From assembly GCA_040766135.1 (NCBI GenBank), contig JAXGRA010000002.1, positions 1 through 64,000 of the forward strand: DNA of 64,000 nt, given 5' to 3'. This stretch comes from JAGVSV01 sp040766135 (GTDB taxonomy: Bacteria > Bacillota > Clostridia > Christensenellales > Aristaeellaceae). Below are positions 52,747-60,912 of the stretch, one piece after another (positions within the stretch are counted from its first letter, which is position 1; the number at the start of each line of letters is the position of its first letter). The notes beneath the pieces were generated by a model. The model did not search any database. It saw only the letters and a list, made by a program, of their open reading frames with translations, and was not told the origin of the DNA. The position numbers and the translations under genes were made by a program.

Positions 52747-54143
52747 GAGTTCAGAAGTATCTTGAGCGCCTGCTCAACAGCCTGTCCTTCATAGGTCCAG
52801 ACCACGTGCCCATCCATGCTAAGCGCCATCGTGCCATCATCCATAGCGTAAAAAGACAGTATACGGCTGTCTTCTTTTGTATAAACAGAAATAGTTAGCT
52901 TAGGAGTTGGGGACAAATCGATATCAAGGGGGAGAGGCTTCGCCGGTTGCATGGCCTCCAGGCGCTGGTAAAATTTGGCTAATGCATCTGCATCCACCAC
53001 TGTGCCTTCCAGCATGATTTTAGCATCCATCTGCACCTGGTTGTTTTCATCCAGCACCAACTGATTGTTGGGTGCAACGCGTTCTACCCATTGCACGCTA
53101 TATTTGCGCGACAGTTCTGGCGTCCGTATTTCTACGTGTTTTACATCAGCAAAAGGAATGTCGGTAACGCCTTGAAAGGCAACACCCTGTACATCCAGAT
53201 GGTGTAATGCGCCCAAGGCTGAGTAGCTCACCATGTAGATAGCGCCTTCATAAGCACAGTACGCGCCTATTCCATGGATATCTGCGCCCAACTCAAGCAC
53301 AAGGGAGGCCTGATCGCGTCTTTTGATGGTAATGGTGGTGGTATCTTGTGCCAGGCCATAGGAAGATAGATTCGTTTGATCGTCAATATCCGTAACAAAT
53401 ACAGCTAAGCGCAGCTGCTGTACAGTAGACAGAAGGCGCTGCATGGTATCCGAAGACGCGGGATAGGGCAAAGGCTCGGTCAGCGCCCAGGTTGTCCCCA
53501 CTGACAGCAAACGTACCGAGCGTTCAGACGTACTAACCGAAATTGCCAGAATATCGGATGTATCGGCAGTAGAGATATCGGGAACTGTATGCAGGAAATG
53601 CAAGCCTTGATCAAACAGGTCGCGCACAGAAGCAGGTATGGTATACAGATAAGTATCATGATCCAGCAAAAAATAAACGCTGGGTGTTTCGGTAGGCGCA
53701 TCTGCGCCAAATTGAAACCCAATGCTGCGGCCGTCTTTTAACTGCGCTGTGACGCGCACAGTCTTATCGTCGAATCCAAAGTTAGCACGGTTGAGAGGTG
53801 TATCAACCCATTCATCCACCCGCTCTGCAGGCGTGACGGCGGCAACATGCTCGGCCATAAAGGCTATATCTGTCTCTTTGAGCGGATAATCCGGTTGTCC
53901 TTCTACTGCAAAATGCCCATCCAATTGCACCAGCGTATACGCCGGATAGTTTAACGGATAAACGGTAAAAGAACATATGTTTTCGATATCTGTTTGAAAT
54001 ACTGCCTCCAAGGATTCTTTAGGCTGCGGCAATGGCAAAACCTTGGGCGGCTTTAGCATCACCAGGGCAACAATCAGCGCCAGGCATAGCAGCGCCAGCC
54101 CCCCAATACGCAGCAAAATACGACGCCTGTTGCGAGCTGTCAT
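52743..54143 (-). CDS. DUF4340 protein of a Gld-type ABC system
   Basis: The 466-aa protein has one N-terminal membrane segment (ILLRIGGLALLCLALIVALVM) and a large extracytoplasmic part made of repeated DUF4340 modules (EVRVTAQL-like, here KTVRVTAQLKDGRSIGFQFG). DUF4340 proteins follow gldA-gldF-gldG in many bacteria, and form an export or surface complex of unknown cargo. It is last in the four-gene operon, sharing a base with the GldG stop. Confidence 0.85.
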   Translation of the reverse strand: MTARNRRRILLRIGGLALLCLALIVALVMLKPPKVLPLPQPKESLEAVFQTDIENICSFTVYPLNYPAYTLVQLDGHFAVEGQPDYPLKETDIAFMAEHVAAVTPAERVDEWVDTPLNRANFGFDDKTVRVTAQLKDGRSIGFQFGADAPTETPSVYFLLDHDTYLYTIPASVRDLFDQGLHFLHTVPDISTADTSDILAISVSTSERSVRLLSVGTTWALTEPLPYPASSDTMQRLLSTVQQLRLAVFVTDIDDQTNLSSYGLAQDTTTITIKRRDQASLVLELGADIHGIGAYCAYEGAIYMVSYSALGALHHLDVQGVAFQGVTDIPFADVKHVEIRTPELSRKYSVQWVERVAPNNQLVLDENNQVQMDAKIMLEGTVVDADALAKFYQRLEAMQPAKPLPLDIDLSPTPKLTISVYTKEDSRILSFYAMDDGTMALSMDGHVVWTYEGQAVEQALKILLNS

Positions 54144-55597
54144 TACGCTTTCTGCCTCCGGCTGCGGTATACCAGCAATGCAGATACAATCACCAGCAGC
54201 GGTACAAGCGCCAGCAATAGCACCGGCAGCATGGTGTCGCCCGTCATTAAGGGACGGCGGACGGCCTGTTTTTGCGCGATATCCAAGTTGATGGACGGCC
54301 GAGCCCCCAATGCATCCAGCGCCTGCATCAGCAGCTCGATACTATAGGTGTTGGTATGCAGCCAGGCATCGGTCAATGTGGCCGAACTGCCCAACACAAA
54401 CGCCCGTGCAGACAGATCGTTGCCTATATCCAGCTCAGAAAACAACGCCAGTGCAAACTGGCCTTGCTCATCGCCTTCGGCCTTTTCCAGCGATTGAGAT
54501 GCGTCCGATACAGTTTTGATATAGGCATCCCCGCTTTTCAGCAGAACCTGCACATTCACGCCCGGTGTTTGAGGAAGTATTTCCAGCGCCCTTGCACCCG
54601 GCATAATCAGCGTGGTCTGCTGCGCTGCAACCAGATTGGCCGTGACAGGGGAAAGCTGCATGTAAGGCATCAGGTAAATTGGGTTTTCGTAGTAAGAGCC
54701 TGGTTTATCCCGCCGTGCTACTACAATGCCTGGTTTGAGCGCAAAACCGAACTGCTGATACAATGCTGCAAATCCAGGCAGCTGCTCCGGCGCGTCATAA
54801 TCCGAGGTAATCAGCAGCGAACCTCCTTGGGCAACAAAGCCCTGGATAGTTTCCAACTCTTGCCCCAGGAGATCCCGCCCAGGGGAAAGGATGAACAGCA
54901 CATCCTGGGGATGAAGCGCCTCTCCGGCTAACAAATTAAGCGGCGTAACCTCAAAATTAGCATCCTTCAGTACACTCACCAAAGCGGATGTTGCATTGCC
55001 AGCCAGCTCTCCATGGCCGGTTAGCAAGCGGATGGTGGGTAATTGATCCGATGTAACGAACAAAATGGCTTCGGTCAGGCTTTTTTCATATGTAAAACCG
55101 GTAATAGCATACCCGCCGGTTTGTACGTTATAGGATTGCGCAATATAGTGGGCGCCGTCCAGCACGCGCGTGCGTCCGGTATCCTTACAGGTAATGACCA
55201 GCGAGTCGGTGGTCACCTGTTGATCGCTGGGCAAATCTGAAAACTGATTGGCCAGCATGGGGTTCTTCAGCAGATTTTCCTGTGAAAAAGTAATGTGCGG
55301 CGATGCCGCAGCATAGCGCTCCAGCAGACCCAACAGCGCTGCATCTTCCTGTCCCGGCGTAAACAGAGCATAGATGTGCACATCACGGGAAAGATTTTGG
55401 AGCGCTTCATGTGTTTGTGATTCAAGGGTAGTGATGCCATTAAAGGAAAAATCTGCCCGCAGTGCAAACCGATTTTCCAGTGCGTCAAATACCAGCACCA
55501 CCAGAACTAAGACTATCACCAGCAGTGCAGTTGTTGCTAGGGATGTTGCACGTACAAACTGTCGCCCGCGTGCAGGGCGGCGGGATAATTTTTTCAT
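54143..55597 (-). CDS. GldG-like protein of an ABC system
   Basis: Residues 20-40 (TTALLVIVLVLVVLVFDAL) and 455-475 (MLPVLLLALVPLLVIVSALL) are membrane segments; between them is an extracytoplasmic domain with DVHIYALFTPGQED, resembling the GldG/ABC-type uncharacterised family, with a GATase-like fold (LLTGHGEL). The operon order matches GldA-GldF-GldG. Length 484 aa. Its ATG overlaps the permease stop. Confidence 0.85.
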   Translation of the reverse strand: MKKLSRRPARGRQFVRATSLATTALLVIVLVLVVLVFDALENRFALRADFSFNGITTLESQTHEALQNLSRDVHIYALFTPGQEDAALLGLLERYAAASPHITFSQENLLKNPMLANQFSDLPSDQQVTTDSLVITCKDTGRTRVLDGAHYIAQSYNVQTGGYAITGFTYEKSLTEAILFVTSDQLPTIRLLTGHGELAGNATSALVSVLKDANFEVTPLNLLAGEALHPQDVLFILSPGRDLLGQELETIQGFVAQGGSLLITSDYDAPEQLPGFAALYQQFGFALKPGIVVARRDKPGSYYENPIYLMPYMQLSPVTANLVAAQQTTLIMPGARALEILPQTPGVNVQVLLKSGDAYIKTVSDASQSLEKAEGDEQGQFALALFSELDIGNDLSARAFVLGSSATLTDAWLHTNTYSIELLMQALDALGARPSINLDIAQKQAVRRPLMTGDTMLPVLLLALVPLLVIVSALLVYRSRRQKA

Positions 55598-56307
55598 ATC
55601 CGTTCACTCCAGCGTCTTGCATCCACAAATTGAATGGATAGCACAACGCACAATACAGAAAATGAAACGAAATAGATTATATTGGCAACGCTTAGCTGCC
55701 CCAGTAAAAAAGGCTGCAACCGGTCATACAAGCTGATACGATTAAGCATACTTTGTATGGCTGGAATCGCAATGGCATCAGCCAGCAAATCAGACAACCA
55801 TACCAACAGGTTAGCCCCCAGGGCCAGTAAAAAGGCTGTAGTAGGCGAACGGCACAGACTGGATACCATGAAATCCAGCGCCGTAAACGCCATGCCCTGC
55901 AACACAAACCCCAGCAGGATGGTCAAATACTCCATTGTGAACAGCTGCCCCCACAGGGCCACAATCAGCATATGAATACATGTGAGCAAGGCAGCCATGA
56001 ACAGCACGGTGACCGCTGCCAGAAATTTACCGGTCACCCACCGGGAAACGGGTATGGGGGCTGTCAGCAATAGCTGATCCGTCATTTGCCTGCGTTCACC
56101 GGCAATGAGCCGCATGACCAGCAAAGGAGTCAAGAGCATCCATAGCGTGCTTAGCATGGCATAATATCCCGACACATCCGATAAACGCGGATATAGGTTG
56201 GCGGCAAAAAAGATAAATGTAGCGGAAAGTACAAAAACAATCAGGTAGATATACCCTAACGGCGTATAAAAATAGCCCTGCATTTCGCGTTTCCAGATAG
56301 ATTTCAT
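55594..56307 (-). CDS. ABC-2 type permease (GldF-like)
   Basis: A 237-aa permease with six membrane segments starting with FYTPLGYIYLIVFVLSATFI. The motif AGERRQMTDQLLLTAPIPVS is the ABC-2 gate helix typical of GldF/NosY permeases. It is the partner of the ATPase upstream (overlap ATGA). Confidence 0.88.
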   Translation of the reverse strand: MKSIWKREMQGYFYTPLGYIYLIVFVLSATFIFFAANLYPRLSDVSGYYAMLSTLWMLLTPLLVMRLIAGERRQMTDQLLLTAPIPVSRWVTGKFLAAVTVLFMAALLTCIHMLIVALWGQLFTMEYLTILLGFVLQGMAFTALDFMVSSLCRSPTTAFLLALGANLLVWLSDLLADAIAIPAIQSMLNRISLYDRLQPFLLGQLSVANIIYFVSFSVLCVVLSIQFVDARRWSERI

Positions 56308-57254
56308 ATAGATTCACCTGTAACGGGTGGAATTTGTGATACGCTCAGGAATATATCCTCCAATGTGCGCTCGGCCGGGCGTAGCGACAACAGCGAAAGC
56401 CCTAAACCGCTTACTAAACAGGTGATATCACGCCCAAACTGTTCCGAATCATCCACAACCACCGTTGCTGTAAATACGTCAGGCTGCACATTACCCATGG
56501 TGCTTGCCTTGCGTACCGAAGGTAGTGAACGTAACGCAGACACGAACCCTGAAGTATCGCCTTTGACGGCCAAGCACAGGCTATTGCGCTCTTCAATTTG
56601 ATGCTCGCTGACAAAATGGTCGTATACCAAGTAGCCGGATTTTAGGATAAGCACGCGATCGCACATGCCTTCAATTTCAGAAAGGATATGGGAAGATACG
56701 ATGATGGTATGATGGCCCGCCAGGGAGCGGACAACCTGACGGAACTCAGCGGCCTGCGCCGGATCAAATCCAGCCGTTGGCTCATCCAGCAGCAACAGCT
56801 GTGGTCGGGCACATAAAGCCTGGGCAAAACCCACGCGCTGGCGATAACCTTTGCTTAGGGTGCTGATGCGTTTGTTTAACACATGTGCAACGCCGGCCAA
56901 CTGTGCGGCCTCATTGCGGTAAGCCTTGTTATCGCTATCAGGGACGTTGCGGATGGAACAGCAAAATTGCAGGTATTCGTCAACCGTTAGCTCAGGATAT
57001 AACGGCACATGCTCAGGCATATATCCAATGGACTGCCGTGCTAACAAAGGTTCTGTCAATAGATTATGGCCATTGACGCACAAATCGCCTGTTGATGGGG
57101 CCATGTAACCGGATAGCATGTTAAGCAGCGTGGTTTTTCCTGCGCCATTTTCGCCCAGCAAGCCTACCACCTGCCCGGAAGGAATTTCGATGGACAGGTC
57201 GTCTACAGCGGTATGCTCACCGTAACGTTTGGTTAGATTACGAACAATGACCAA
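56304..57254 (-). CDS. ABC transporter ATP-binding protein (GldA-like)
   Basis: 316 aa. Walker A GLLGENGAGKTT, signature LSKGYRQRVGFAQAL, Walker B LLLLDEPTAGFDP and the H-loop SSHILSE are intact. The C-terminal 90 residues form an extra regulatory domain. Start is TTG at 57254 with AGGAGGG ten bases upstream. It heads the four-gene Gld-type operon, whose cargo is unknown; gliding is unlikely since the other gld and spr genes are not seen. Confidence 0.9.
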   Translation of the reverse strand: MVIVRNLTKRYGEHTAVDDLSIEIPSGQVVGLLGENGAGKTTLLNMLSGYMAPSTGDLCVNGHNLLTEPLLARQSIGYMPEHVPLYPELTVDEYLQFCCSIRNVPDSDNKAYRNEAAQLAGVAHVLNKRISTLSKGYRQRVGFAQALCARPQLLLLDEPTAGFDPAQAAEFRQVVRSLAGHHTIIVSSHILSEIEGMCDRVLILKSGYLVYDHFVSEHQIEERNSLCLAVKGDTSGFVSALRSLPSVRKASTMGNVQPDVFTATVVVDDSEQFGRDITCLVSGLGLSLLSLRPAERTLEDIFLSVSQIPPVTGESI

Positions 57255-57280
57255 TCAAAGCAACCCTCCTTGTATTTGAT

Positions 57281-57288
57281 ATTATAGC
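57281..57288 (-). promoter_or_regulatory. Extended -10 for the Gld-type operon
   Basis: The minus strand reads TGCTATAAT with TATAAT at 57286-57281. The gldA TTG start lies 26 bases downstream. No clear -35. Confidence 0.5.
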
Positions 57289-57358
57289 ATTGGCTGTTAC
57301 CGCTACCATGAACAAAGTGTTAACGCCCACGGTTTACGCTATCCAACAGATGTGTTAT

Positions 57359-57388
57359 TGTATAGCTGTACCGGATGGGAATAACATA
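57359..57388 (+). promoter_or_regulatory. Possible promoter for the small membrane protein
   Basis: TTGTAT (57359-57364) and TAACAT (57383-57388) are 18 bases apart. An alternative pair, TTTACG with TATTGT, lies about 25 bases further upstream; I cannot choose. Confidence 0.35.
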
Positions 57389-57413
57389 CTCCGGTATACA
57401 GTCGGAGGGGGAT

Positions 57414-57911
57414 ATGAACAGTTACAAATATACGAAACAAACCATGGTATCTTCGTACGCTACTAAGGGGGAGAAGCGGCTGGCGTTCCTGCTGGTTTTT
57501 GTGCTGTTGGTGGCTGTCATCGTGTTGGGCGTGCTGTATGCAGGGGCTTCACGATATCAGACACTGGCAGAGCAGCAGCTGCTAAAACGCATTAACAGCG
57601 CTACCATTGACGCCATTGAGCATGTCAACCGCCTGACAGGCGGCGTGCAGTCCAACTCCGCTTCACGCTTAGCCCTGGTGCGCCAGCAAGTGTATTATAT
57701 CGACCAGCTCAACGATATGAGCATTGCCATCAAGGGCGAAAAAGGACGTTTAGTGCCGGATTCGGCGATTGTCCTTCTATACGATGATATTGATACCTAT
57801 GAGCGCCTGCTGCAAACGGCCACATCCTCTACGCTGGATATCCGTACCACATTGTTGACGCATTTAACAGCGTTGCAGGAGACCCTGCGTACAGGCCGTA
57901 CGGATCAATAA
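57414..57911 (+). CDS. Small membrane-anchored helical protein, unknown
   Basis: 165 aa with one N-terminal membrane segment (LAFLLVFVLLVAVIVLGVLY) and helices outside the membrane (QQLLKRINSATIDAIEHVNR and YERLLQTATSSTLDIRTTLL). The ATG at 57414 has GGAGGGGG upstream. The family is unknown; it stands alone between two minus-strand blocks and its end overlaps ispE by 7 bases. Confidence 0.7.
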   Translation: MNSYKYTKQTMVSSYATKGEKRLAFLLVFVLLVAVIVLGVLYAGASRYQTLAEQQLLKRINSATIDAIEHVNRLTGGVQSNSASRLALVRQQVYYIDQLNDMSIAIKGEKGRLVPDSAIVLLYDDIDTYERLLQTATSSTLDIRTTLLTHLTALQETLRTGRTDQ

Positions 57912-58759
57912 TCGATGGTGGATGTCTCCAGGCACACTTGGTAACGCGTTGCCAGTGCCCGCTGGGCGCTGGCTATTTTTACCTGATTATCGAAAACGCC
58001 ATAAACTGCACTGCCGGAACCCGTCATCTGTGCAAAGGTTGCGCCATATTGATACAAATCTGTTATGGCCTGCGTAATTTGAGGTGCCAGTCGACCGGCC
58101 GCCTTCTGTAACCGATTGCCCTGTCCGTTTTGAAGCATCGCAAGGTTGCCGATACGCAGAGCCTCCAGCATGTCTTCAACTGTCCATGATAAATCTGCAT
58201 CTTTTGATTGGTGAAATGCTTTAAATACATCCCGCGTGGCCAGCGATACCGCTGGCTGCAATATGAGCAGATTATAGGAGGGCACAGAGACAGATACAGG
58301 CTCTATCTGCTCCCCGATACCCTGAACACGCTTTAATCCGCCGGCTAAGCAATAGGGGATATCTGCTCCCAATGATTCTCCCAGGGCCTGCAAATCGCAA
58401 AGGTTCATATCCAGCTGCCACAATTGATTAAGTGCCAGCAGCGTGGCTGCCGCATCGGCACTGCCGCCGCCCAAGCCTGCGCCGGAAGGAATGCGTTTTA
58501 TTAGGTGAATATGTGCGCCTTTTCCGCATGCAGCGTGCTGCGCCAGTGCATGTGCGGCACGCAAAATCAGGTTGTCATTATCTGTGGGGAGATTATCATT
58601 GCCTGCAATGGTAAGTGACAGTGTATTACCAGGTTCAAACGTCAGCGTATCATGCAGCGCCAGGCGCTGGTTGAGCATGTCCAGCAGATGATATCCATCC
58701 GCGCGTTTGCCGGTAATATCCAGGTACCAGTTTAATTTGGCGTGCGCTTTGACCTGCAT
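57905..58759 (-). CDS. ispE: 4-diphosphocytidyl-2-C-methyl-D-erythritol kinase
   Basis: A GHMP kinase of the MEP isoprenoid pathway, 284 aa. AHAKLNWYLDITGKRADGYH at the N-terminus, the phosphate loop PSGAGLGGGSADAAATLLAL and MTGSGSAVYGVF near the end identify it. It sits one base from the histidine kinase gene, in the same direction. Confidence 0.95.
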   Translation of the reverse strand: MQVKAHAKLNWYLDITGKRADGYHLLDMLNQRLALHDTLTFEPGNTLSLTIAGNDNLPTDNDNLILRAAHALAQHAACGKGAHIHLIKRIPSGAGLGGGSADAAATLLALNQLWQLDMNLCDLQALGESLGADIPYCLAGGLKRVQGIGEQIEPVSVSVPSYNLLILQPAVSLATRDVFKAFHQSKDADLSWTVEDMLEALRIGNLAMLQNGQGNRLQKAAGRLAPQITQAITDLYQYGATFAQMTGSGSAVYGVFDNQVKIASAQRALATRYQVCLETSTIDY

Positions 58760-58760
58760 A

Positions 58761-60209
58761 TCATTTTCCGTCTGCTGGTGCCAGCGTCAATTCAAACAAG
58801 GCGCCTGATTCCTGTGCAATGGCGCGCAATTGCTGGTGGTGTTGATCCATAATCATTTTGCTGATGGCCAGCCCCAGCCCAGTGCCCTGCCCCGCCACAT
58901 GAGCCTTGTCAGCTTTATAGAAACGGTCAAAAATATGAGGAATATCCTCCAGCAGAATGCCGGGGCCAGTATCGCGTATGCGAACATATACTGTGTGAGC
59001 ATCCCGCGCGGTAGATAATGTGATATGCCCGCCAGGCGGCGTAAACTTGACCGCGTTGTCCACTAAATTGATCAGCACCTGCTCAATCTGATCTCGGTCA
59101 GCCAGCACAAAGCAATTTTCCTCCGCAAAGGCAAAGGACACATCCAACTGTTTTTCCTCCAGTTGCGGATGCTTTGTAACCATCACCAGTCGAATCAACT
59201 CATTGATGTTAAATGTACACATGTTAAGGGCAGTATCCTGGCTTTCCAACCTTGACAGGTTGAGCAATTCCGACACCAACTTGATCAGGCGATCGGTTTC
59301 GGCTACTACGATCCCCAGATAGTGCTGCTGGTCCTGTGGTTCTATCGTGCCATCCAGTATACCCTGTAAAAAACCGCGGATGCTGGTCATGGGTGAGCGC
59401 AGCTCATGCGACACATTGGCAATAAAATCCCGCCGCACCTGCTCGGTGTCCTTTAGTTTTTCAGCCATGGAATTAAACGCTACCGCCAGCTCGCGCATTT
59501 CAGTGGTGCCAGTAACCTCAACAGGCTGTTCAAAGTTGCCAAACGAAAAGCTGGTCGCGGCCTCAGCCATCTGAGAAAGCGGTTGAACAAACCGCCGGGT
59601 ATAGAAGTACACCAAAATGGCTGCAATGCTTAGAGCTGCCAACGCCGCTGCGGCAGAGCGCGCTACAATGCCCGCATAGGCCGCCTGGATGGTTTGTGCT
59701 GCGGTCTGGATATAAACCGCGCCGGCTACACGCCCGCTGATAAACCAGGGCACGGCCACTGTAAACATAGGGCCGGCGGAGCTGTTGGTGCGCACCACAA
59801 CCTCGGTGCCGGTAAGCACCGTTTGTAGCGTGCTTACAATGCTCTGCGGATCAAACGAGGCGGCCAGCTCCTGACGTTCCTTGAGCAGCGACAAAAAATA
59901 CGCAACTGTTTCGCCGCTTCTATCTACTAACATGCAGTATGCAGAGTAGTTTTGCTTTACATCCTGCAACTTTTGCGCCATCAACTCGCGCAGGGGATAG
60001 CTGTTGCCCAATGTAAACGCCATGCGCTGCGCCTGTGTGCTGCCGGCTAAATAGCCAATGTCATACGCCTGCCGTTTGAGCGCATCAACCTTGCTGTCAA
60101 TCTGGGCATCGCGCGCGGTAATGTAAAATACCGCAAACAGCATGCCTACGCATAGCAAAATAACGACAATAAAGACCGCCATCAGCCGGGAAAACGTGCT
60201 GCGCAGCAT
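58761..60209 (-). CDS. Sensor histidine kinase (PhoR/ResE type)
   Basis: 482 aa. Two membrane segments (10-30 and 183-204) flank an extracytoplasmic sensor of about 150 residues. Then come a HAMP domain, H-box ANVSHELRSPMTSIRGF with H268, N-box NLVDNAVKF, DTGPGI and GTGLGLAISK. The sensor domain looks like a Cache-type fold, ligand unknown. It is preceded by its response regulator with a 3-base gap. Confidence 0.92.
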   Translation of the reverse strand: MLRSTFSRLMAVFIVVILLCVGMLFAVFYITARDAQIDSKVDALKRQAYDIGYLAGSTQAQRMAFTLGNSYPLRELMAQKLQDVKQNYSAYCMLVDRSGETVAYFLSLLKERQELAASFDPQSIVSTLQTVLTGTEVVVRTNSSAGPMFTVAVPWFISGRVAGAVYIQTAAQTIQAAYAGIVARSAAAALAALSIAAILVYFYTRRFVQPLSQMAEAATSFSFGNFEQPVEVTGTTEMRELAVAFNSMAEKLKDTEQVRRDFIANVSHELRSPMTSIRGFLQGILDGTIEPQDQQHYLGIVVAETDRLIKLVSELLNLSRLESQDTALNMCTFNINELIRLVMVTKHPQLEEKQLDVSFAFAEENCFVLADRDQIEQVLINLVDNAVKFTPPGGHITLSTARDAHTVYVRIRDTGPGILLEDIPHIFDRFYKADKAHVAGQGTGLGLAISKMIMDQHHQQLRAIAQESGALFELTLAPADGK

Positions 60210-60212
60210 CAG

Positions 60213-60902
60213 CTATTGCACCTCAAATTTGTAGCCCACGCTCCAGACCGTTTTGATCTGCCATCCATATCGATCACAGCCGGGTAATTTCTCGCGGATG
60301 CGTTTCACATGAACGTCCACCGTGCGGCTGTCGCCAAAGTAATCAAATCCCCATACCTTTTCCAACAGTTGCTCGCGGGTAAAAACACGATTGGCATGGG
60401 ACGCCAGGAAAAAGAGCAATTCGAGTTCCTTGGGCGGCATATCCAGGCGTTTGCCTTCGTACAGGATTTCATAATTGTCCAGATTAATCATCAGCCCTGG
60501 AAAGGATATCGCATTTTCGTGCTCGCCGTGGCCGGCGGCACGGCGTAGCACAGCCTTGACGCGCGCGGTCAACTCCTTGGGGTCAAAGGGCTTGGTTACA
60601 TAGTCATCTGCACCAAGCTCCAACCCCAGCACCTTGTCAAAGGTTTCGTCTTTGGCCGAAATCATAATGATGGGGATGCGGCTAATCTGCCGGATGGCGC
60701 GGCACACCTGCCAGCCATCCATGCCGGGCAGCATAATATCCAGCAACACCAGCGACGGGGGATTGGTGCGAAACGCTGCCACTGCCTCATCTCCGCGCTG
60801 GAAAGCTCGTACCTCAAACCCTTCCTTTTCCAAGTACAGCCGGATCAATTCACCAATGTTTTTATCGTCATCTATCACCATAACGATGGGTTTGTTTTCC
60901 AT
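60213..60902 (-). CDS. OmpR/PhoP family response regulator
   Basis: 229 aa. The receiver domain has the acidic triad DDD (11-13), phosphoacceptor D55 in VLLDIMLPGMDG and the lysine in ISAKDE. The DNA-binding winged helix ends GVGYKFEVQ, with RTVDVHVKRIREKL. It pairs with the kinase below. No target is visible. Confidence 0.94.
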   Translation of the reverse strand: MENKPIVMVIDDDKNIGELIRLYLEKEGFEVRAFQRGDEAVAAFRTNPPSLVLLDIMLPGMDGWQVCRAIRQISRIPIIMISAKDETFDKVLGLELGADDYVTKPFDPKELTARVKAVLRRAAGHGEHENAISFPGLMINLDNYEILYEGKRLDMPPKELELLFFLASHANRVFTREQLLEKVWGFDYFGDSRTVDVHVKRIREKLPGCDRYGWQIKTVWSVGYKFEVQ

Positions 60903-60912
60903 AGCTGCCTCC

